A stretch of DNA of 64,000 nt from Zychaea mexicana. Taxonomy: Eukaryota; Mucoromycota; Mucoromycetes; Mucorales; Lichtheimiaceae. Positions 58,400 through 64,000 of this stretch are shown here, one piece after another. The DNA is taken from contig NW_026516767.1 in assembly GCF_025766255.1 (NCBI RefSeq), positions 1 to 64,000 on the forward strand, read 5' to 3'. Position 1 is the stretch's first letter. Every line of letters begins with the position of its first letter. The translations under genes were made by a program, and so were the position numbers. Under the pieces are notes generated by a model. That model was not told the DNA's origin. It did not search any database and saw only the letters and a list, made by a program, of their open reading frames with translations.

Positions 58400-58880
58400 A
58401 TCAAGCCAAAGACGGATTCTGCCAATCCTCGATTCGAAACCAAGCCCCAGGAAATCTGTTGCCACCAGTACGGCATAACCACCATGACTGCTCGTCAGAT
58501 CATCCACCAATACCAAGAGACGGCATGGTCAAGCAAAGACGGGATTCTGCATCCTCGAATCGACACCAGTAAAGAAGTTGTTTTACTCGGTAGCCTGGAA
58601 ATCTGACGCCACCCGTAGCAGCATAGTCACCATGACTTTCCGTCAGATTCATCCACAAACCACATGAATGGCATAATCAAGCCAAAGACGGATTCTGTCA
58701 ATCCTCGATTCGAAACCAACCCTGGAATCTGACGCCACCTGTAGCAGCAAATCATCATGATTCATCCACCAACACCACACAAGACGATGTGATCAAGCCA
58801 AAGACGGGATTCTCACAACACCCCGAATTTTTACTCGGCTAGCCTGGAAAGCTGACACTTTCCATCGCGGCGTACCACAC
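58400..58880. repeat. Minisatellite, four diverged units
   Basis: Units begin with (A)TCAAGC-AAAGACGG at 58400, about 58529, 58676 and 58792 (spacing about 116-147 bp). Each continues with GATTCT, TCCTCGA(T/A)TCGA-ACCA, then CTG-AATCTGACGCCACC, GTAGCAGCA and ATGACT/ATCATCCACCAA. The units differ by indels. No ORF is shared between them. Confidence 0.82.
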
Positions 58881-59378
58881 ACACCGCTGGCCAAACACCC
58901 CAGCCGGACACCCCAGCTTCAGAATCCCCGAGGCAAAGGTGAAGGAAGGAGTTGGACTTACATGACGTGACACTGACTACAACCGGTGGGGGATCCAGGA
59001 TATGGAAAGGGCGAGGATAACTCCGGTTGAGCGGGTGGCGGGGATTGGAGGAACAACATTGCTCTGGTACAGGTAGGACTTCTGCAGGAACACCATCCAC
59101 ATGAGCTGGAACTGACTGGAATGACAACCCGGGAAAGGAATAAATTCCTAAGTTTCTAGTAGCCTTCTTCAAACCACATCCGAGTTGAATGCAGTACGAA
59201 GAAGGAAAGAATGAAAGGAAAAAGGATATATCAGTTAGTAAGCCTCTTCTTATAAAGATGGTTGTAGGTATTAAAGAAAGCAAGTACGTACCGTAAATAT
59301 ACAAGCTCGGCGCTTGGGTTGTCATTTGCTGTCAAGAATCGCCGCTGTACATGTGACTCGATGGTATATTCCTGCTGC
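58881..59378. other. 3' region of the small three-exon gene
   Basis: Minus-strand open frames continue here (PGLSFQSVPAHVDGVP, for example) behind a possible GTACGTAC donor near 59290, so extra 3' exons are possible but not resolved. Confidence 0.35.
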
Positions 59379-60034
59379 CTACACAACCAGAGCGTTGTTC
59401 CCCTCCCCACCACCGGCTCTACCATCATCGCTATCCCCATGTGCCCCCCATATCCCTTCAACCCCCGGTGGCTGTAGCAGTGCCACTGCCACTGCCAACT
59501 CAATCCTGCCTTTACCTCGAAGAAACATCCACTGAGATGGCCGGACCGCTCCCCAACGCCTGACGAAGGCGGAAACCGCCAGACAACACCGAGCCACAGA
59601 GTGCGCACTGTTTATAAAGATATGAGAGCGTCATTAATTAGTATCTACGCAGATCAAGCAAGTAGAGCTTAGGATAAGATCACATAAACAACTCACCAGA
59701 GCGCACGTACACGAACGCGAACATCGCCGGACAAACGAGCGACCACAAAGAACGCCAGACGAGAAAAAGCAGAAGCACCTGGCTATAACAAGTCCACTAA
59801 GAGCGAAAACATTACAGTTAGCTCACTTTCTAGCAGTTAAATCTTTTAAACGCCATATAATAATGAATGCTTTCACTTACTCGACGACAGAATGTTCTCC
59901 AACTCAGCGGCGCGTGCTCTGTCGCCGTGAGCAAACATGAGAAGACATTCTAGGATTTCGTCTTCTCCATCATGCTTGAGATGATGCTGCAGCATCGCGA
60001 CCTGGTACATCTCCAGACCGAGGTTTCGTGCCAT
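59379..60034 (-). CDS. Uncharacterised three-exon protein
   Basis: Exons 60034-59881, 59778-59697 and 59607-59379 join in phase to 154 residues. It starts MARNLGLEMYQVAMLQHHLK, followed by DEILECLLMFAHGDRARAAE, a convincing helical segment. Later exons give AFSRLAFFVVARLSGDVRVR and CCLAVSAFVRRWGAVRPSQW, ending in a Gly-rich tail. Splice signals are good (GTAAGT and GTGAGT donors; CCAG and ACAG acceptors). No family recognised. The same frame is open upstream of the ATG for several codons, and acidic or Pro-rich frames of the neighbouring repeat protein abut it, so it may be the 3' part of that gene. Confidence 0.5.
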
Positions 60035-60111
60035 TGTGGCAGCGAATTCACCGCTTCCTCGTCATCGTCATCGTCATCTTCGTCGTATTCGTATTCGTCG
60101 TCTCTTCATCT

Positions 60112-61721
60112 TCATAATGAGCACGAGGCTCTGATGCGGGGTTGTTGGTGGTGGTGGCGGCGGCGGCGGCGGGTGAAGACAAAGGAATGAGGGGGACTGC
60201 GGAGCTGAGGAGTGGGAAGAAGCGGTGCTGATGGTGATGGTGCTGGCAGTGGGTAAGGGACGGGGGAAAGAGGCGGAAAGTCGACGTCGAAGTTTGTGTT
60301 GGCGGGAACGAAGACAGGAGAAGCGGGAGAAGAGGGTGCATCGACGATCATGGCAGTGGCGGCTGCGGAAGAATGGTGACGGTTGGCGGCGGCAATAAGT
60401 GAACGGAGCGAAGGAGTGCGGGAATGATGACGGCGGTGACGGAGGAAACGACGGTTGATGGTGTTGTTGAGGACATAAGGTGCGAAACGGAGGACATGAT
60501 GGTGGTGACGATGGTGGCGATGGTGACTGGAAGGCACAGGTGGCATATGCATGTTGATGGGGGCGGAGGAGTGGAGGCGACGCTTTCGGAGAAGATGACG
60601 GCGGTGGTGGCTGGGAAGGGCATACGGACGGAATCGAAGAACATGGTGACGATGATGGCGATGATGTGTGGACGACATAGGCGGCATATGCATGTTGATG
60701 GTGGTGGTGGTGGTGGTGGAGGAGTGGAGGCGACGCTTTCGGAGAAGATGACGATGGTGGTGGCTAGGATGGGCATAGGGGCGGAATCGAAGAACTTGGT
60801 GACGGTGGTGGTGTTGATGGTGGTGGTGATAGGCATAAGTGGCAGGCGCAGCAGCCGCAGGCTCGTCATCGTCAGCCTCGTGCATTTCTTCGTCGCCGTC
60901 GGTTTGCGCGGTGTCTCCGTCCTTCGCGGCTTCAGCTACGTCGTACTTTTGCGCGGCACCACCCTTCGCGGCTTTGACAACGTCGTACTTTGCGCGGAAT
61001 CACCATCCTTCGCGGCTTGCTCAACGTCGTACTTTTGCGCGGCACCATCCTTCGCGGCTTCAGGAACGTCGTACTTTTGCGCGGAAACGTCGTCCTTCGC
61101 GGCTTCAATAACGTCGTACTTTTGCGCGGAATCACCGTCCTTCGCGGCTTTGACAACGTCGTACTTTTGCGCGGAATCACCGTCCTTCGCGGCTTGCTCA
61201 ACGTCGTACTTTTGCGCGGCACCATCCTTCGCGGCTTTTACTTCTTCTCTTTGCACGTGCTCTTGGGCGACGGCGACGGCGACAACATCCACAACTTTAG
61301 CCTTCGACATTCCTTTCAATGCTTGAGCAGCACCAAGCTCTTCGCCATTGACGGCAGGGTAATTACCCGGAGAGGAATGGAGACGGGGATGAGTGGAAGC
61401 GGCATGAGACGGTGGTGATGGTGGCAAACGCAGATAAAACTGCTTTGCGGGCGGAGACGGGAGGACAAAACGGACGATTGTCAAGGCGACAAACGCAACC
61501 AGGGCAACTAGCAACTTGAACGTTGCAGCAACAAAGGGACGCGCCGGCCGACAGAAAGGAACGCAGACAATGCAAACCAAAATGGCGACGATGGCAATAC
61601 CAACGGTTTTCCAGGGATAATACTCCCAAAGGAGCGGTAACGTGGGGGCTTCATAGAAGCAGGGCTCAAACACACGGCGGTGGAGGTGGTCAATGTAAAT
61701 GCGATCGTAGTTGTACTTCAT
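60112..61721 (-). CDS. Repeat-rich membrane protein with one frameshift
   Basis: The start MKYNYDRIYIDHLHRRVFEP leads to two hydrophobic segments (VGIAIVAILVCIVCVPF; FKLLVALVAFVALTIVRFVL), a Pro-rich linker, then seven AAKDG-(DS)-AQKYDV-type units of 15-17 residues. At about 60990 one unit has ACTTTGCG where all others have ACTTTTGCG, a one-base loss that ends the frame after KSTT. Reading on in the corrected frame gives two more units, an acidic stretch (DGDEEMHEADDDE) and a His/Arg-rich C-terminal half with a second repeat array, to a stop at 60112 (about 536 residues). Homopolymer miscall or true mutation is undecided. GC content is clearly above its flanks. No family recognised; an intron between 61.74 and 61.92 kb may hold a 5' exon. 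Confidence 0.55.
60470..60820. repeat. 141-bp in-gene tandem repeat, about 2.5 copies
   Basis: Units start GGCATATGCATGTTGATG at 60542 and 60683 and contain GGAGTGGAGGCGACGCTTTC and GAATCGAAGAAC; a third partial copy precedes at about 60470. The period is a multiple of three (47 codons), so the reading frame is kept (His/Arg-rich on the minus strand). Confidence 0.85.
60927..61240. repeat. 45/51-bp in-gene tandem repeat, seven units
   Basis: Each unit contains ACGTCGTACTTTTGCGCGG and TCCTTCGCGGCTT. On the minus strand they encode AAKDG(DS)AQKYDV plus a variable pair (EQ, VK, IE, PE, EQ, VK, AE in N-to-C order). The EQ-VK order recurs, pointing to a larger duplicated block. One unit has lost a T (see CDS). 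Confidence 0.9.
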
Positions 61722-63472
61722 GTTGAACTTGAAACAATAATGCTGGTGAAGAAGAAAAAGCGAAAGTTTGCTCTCTTCTTAATAACAATAGATAATTGAA
61801 TATCCGCTAGACGCGTGACGTAACAACTTTTTTTCTCAGCTATGCTCGCTTTGGATGAAGCGAAGCTATAATAAATAGAGAAATAAAGGGGTTGGAGGGC
61901 TAGAGAAGTACAAGTACTATGGAAACGGTCGTCGTCGCCGTCGTTATGGCGCTGCATGATGTCTTCTTTATGCGTGGAATGTTTCACATACGGGTCTCCG
62001 CTTAGATCTTCCAGCCACCGTGTCAAAAAAAAAATTCAATAGTTGCGACGGTAACAGTAATAAAACGTGTTGTAAAGTTGATAGTGCGCTCGTCGTGATG
62101 GCCAAGATTTGCACAAGCACTGACTGTTGAACGCTAATCGGTGCATTACCAGTGGATTGTCAAGATCCTGCGGAAAGCACCACTACTGCTGTGAATTTTC
62201 CGAAAAAAATACTGGAAGTTGACAGAAAGCTTCTTATTGTGTAATGTGATGTGTGTGGCCTTGACTCAACCTCACTTTCAGAGGCTACCGCATCAACTTG
62301 CCACAATTAACAGCACTGCTGTGATTAAACGGTCTCTACGACAAATACTATTGCTAGCTTCTTTGTTACGGCTTGTAGTAGTCTGGAAACGTCGGATAAG
62401 CTGCAATATGTAGCTGCATCTGGCATCACTATATCGTGAAGAAGGTCCCTACATACAGTACTGTATAGCGACACTGAGCTAGGCAGAAGCAATTTCTGCA
62501 AGTGGAAGTTTGCCTAGTAATATGTTTAGAGAAGACTGTTACTAATGAAGCACGCCTAAATACTAATATGATAAAACGAGCAAAAAGCACCATGAACGGA
62601 AGATATATACAAATCGGGTCTTGACAAAACTATGTTTTGGAATAGAATATGTGCAGAGAAACGAATTAATGGAGGGAGCAACAGAGAGAGAGAGAGAGAG
62701 AGCGTGTAATTGAATAAGAGAGGCACATAGACCACAGACTGAGAAAATTAGGAAGAGTGTGTGTCGTGCGTTGAGAGAGAACAGACTCTTTGAATTTGTA
62801 TATTAATCAGTAACAATAATGACTGCTTGGTCGAAGGAAGGTTATTTAAGGCTGTGTCTGCAATCGGTGGTTCTCTCGTTATTACATTCTTCAATATGCT
62901 GCTTGTATGCAATAAGCTTGAGGACGCGCTGTTATGACCTTTAAACATTACATCTCATCTTAATCTTATAAGTATATATAACAAAAAGTTTCTCAGCGAC
63001 ACCTGACGAAAAGCAAAAGTATTTAATCCACATTACATGATAGCAGAATAGTAACGATGCATCATGCAACACATGTTTCTTCCATGACTACGTGTGTACG
63101 GCTGTGCGGAATAGCGTAAAAGTGACGGGCGCGAGGCTCATCTTTCGTCAGCCCCACGCTGCTATTCTTTATTTCTACAGAATACATTGATAAACTGCCT
63201 ACCTGTTTGCTCTGGTTTTATTGTGAGCAAGTGTGGCACAAGGAGAATAAGATGAATTTTATGTTTTTTTGCGAACATTCTTTTAGAGTACATACAAGTT
63301 CTATGGTCGACTTCACAATGCGAACATTTTGCTAACTTGACGTTATGTATCATGAAGGGAGCTCACCAACCACACATTTAGCAACCCTGACGGTAGTACA
63401 GGGAAAAGGTAAATATTTTGGTCACGCGCAAGTTCTACTACCACTATGCCCCCTTGTAGTTGTAGCTTGTTA
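61722..63472. other. Spacer
   Basis: It holds the presumed promoter or 5' exon of the repeat protein (an acceptor-like TTCTTCACCAG near 61742) and a (GA)n run at 62686-62702. No further gene recognised. Confidence 0.5.
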
Positions 63473-63650
63473 CAGTGGTTCCCCGTTTAATTTCAACCTC
63501 AAACGGGGTCTATATAGTGTGAAACTACTGAGGGTTGACCCAAAACGAGGTTGATTCAAGCAGTGTAATATGCTTAAAGGGAGTATAGAAACAAGTTGAA
63601 AAAACTGAGGATTTATCTTAATGAGAATGAATTTTTTCGCGGAACCACTG
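63473..63650. mobile_element. TA-flanked MITE (Tc1/mariner-like)
   Basis: The 178-bp element begins CAGTGGTTCC and ends GGAACCACTG, a perfect 10-bp terminal inverted repeat, and is flanked on both sides by TA (63471-63472 and 63651-63652). TA target duplication and CAGTG-type ends are hallmarks of Tc1/mariner/pogo elements. The inside is non-coding. Structure seen directly; family inferred. Confidence 0.82.
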
Positions 63651-64000
63651 TAGTTTTATCGGTGGGCGCACATTTAGCTGGAGTATTGATAACATGTAAA
63701 TAAAGATGCGATATGGCCGATTCTGAGAAAAAGTAATCTAAAAGGCCCTAATCTGTTGCACAATAGGGGTCTTTGACAGACGACGGAAAAGTTCGGTTTC
63801 ACAAACATGTAGTACCACAGCATTTCTAAAAGATAACTTAATCTGGAATTATAGTACATAACATTACTTCCGGGATCCAAATTCACGCGAGCAAATCCAT
63901 CTCTTTGCTTTTCTACACTGATATAATAGTGACTCTCTGTTGATTAAAGCACTCTGTGTTGAACTCGGCATCATTCCGTAGTAACTGGTATACTTTTATT
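63651..64000. other. Window end, no gene seen
   Basis: AT-rich. No ORF with support. Confidence 0.5.

Noticed and set aside
58430..58445. GATTCGAAACC as a possible tRNA T-loop
   Set aside because: It recurs in the minisatellite units and no cloverleaf or A-box can be built around it.
60424..61326. Plus-strand ORF of 300 codons
   Set aside because: It is the antisense shadow of the minus-strand repeat arrays; repeats in a multiple of three keep this frame open too. The minus strand has a better start, membrane segments and composition.

Overview
The window looks like nuclear DNA of a filamentous fungus, most probably an early-diverging one (Mucoromycota, Mucorales-like). The evidence is a fungal gene set (chitin synthase activator with a CaaX tail, Ecm33-type GPI wall protein, F-box/LRR genes, AceTr acetate transporter, glutamine-dependent NAD synthase), many short introns (about 50-120 nt, GTAAGT-like donors), AT-rich spacers and no operons. 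The phylum is an inference from gene style only; no species can be named.

Layout. 0-2 kb: AT-rich DNA carrying a 1.35-kb element with about 100-bp terminal inverted repeats. 2-9.5 kb: three head-to-tail minus-strand short-chain dehydrogenases that share almost all exon lengths, including a 14-nt microexon. 10-14.1 kb: VPS24 (ESCRT-III) and a Chs4/Skt5-like protein. 16.3-17.1 kb: a broken, unrecognised minus-strand gene. 17.3-19 kb: an AVT-type amino acid transporter. 20-26.7 kb: three tandem, intronless HET-domain genes. 28-29.4 kb: chorismate synthase. 30.4-35.8 kb: a PX-PB1 protein, a SERF-like peptide, mitochondrial ribosomal protein bL10 and an Ecm33-like wall protein. 37-39.3 kb: an F-box relic and an acetate-transporter-family gene with one frameshift. 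41-44.7 kb: an F-box/LRR gene and its decayed partial copy. 45.3-48.4 kb: a 14-exon, two-module AAA ATPase. 49.1-50.9 kb: an HSF-type transcription factor. 52.2-55.0 kb: QNS1. 55-62 kb: strand-skewed, repeat-rich DNA holding minisatellites, a frameshifted membrane protein with two internal repeat arrays, and a small three-exon gene. 63.5 kb: a 178-bp TA-flanked MITE.

The housekeeping genes (VPS24, ARO2, QNS1, bL10m, SERF) are unrelated neighbours. The accessory interest lies in the SDR triplet, the HET triplet (putative nonself-recognition or cell-death genes with signs of local sequence exchange), the repeat-rich 55-62 kb stretch, and several gene-structure curiosities: 7-, 9-, 11- and 14-nt coding exons, and an intron whose 5' end copies the following exon. 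Exon joins were worked out by hand from splice signals, reading frame and family resemblance. No database search or RNA evidence was available.
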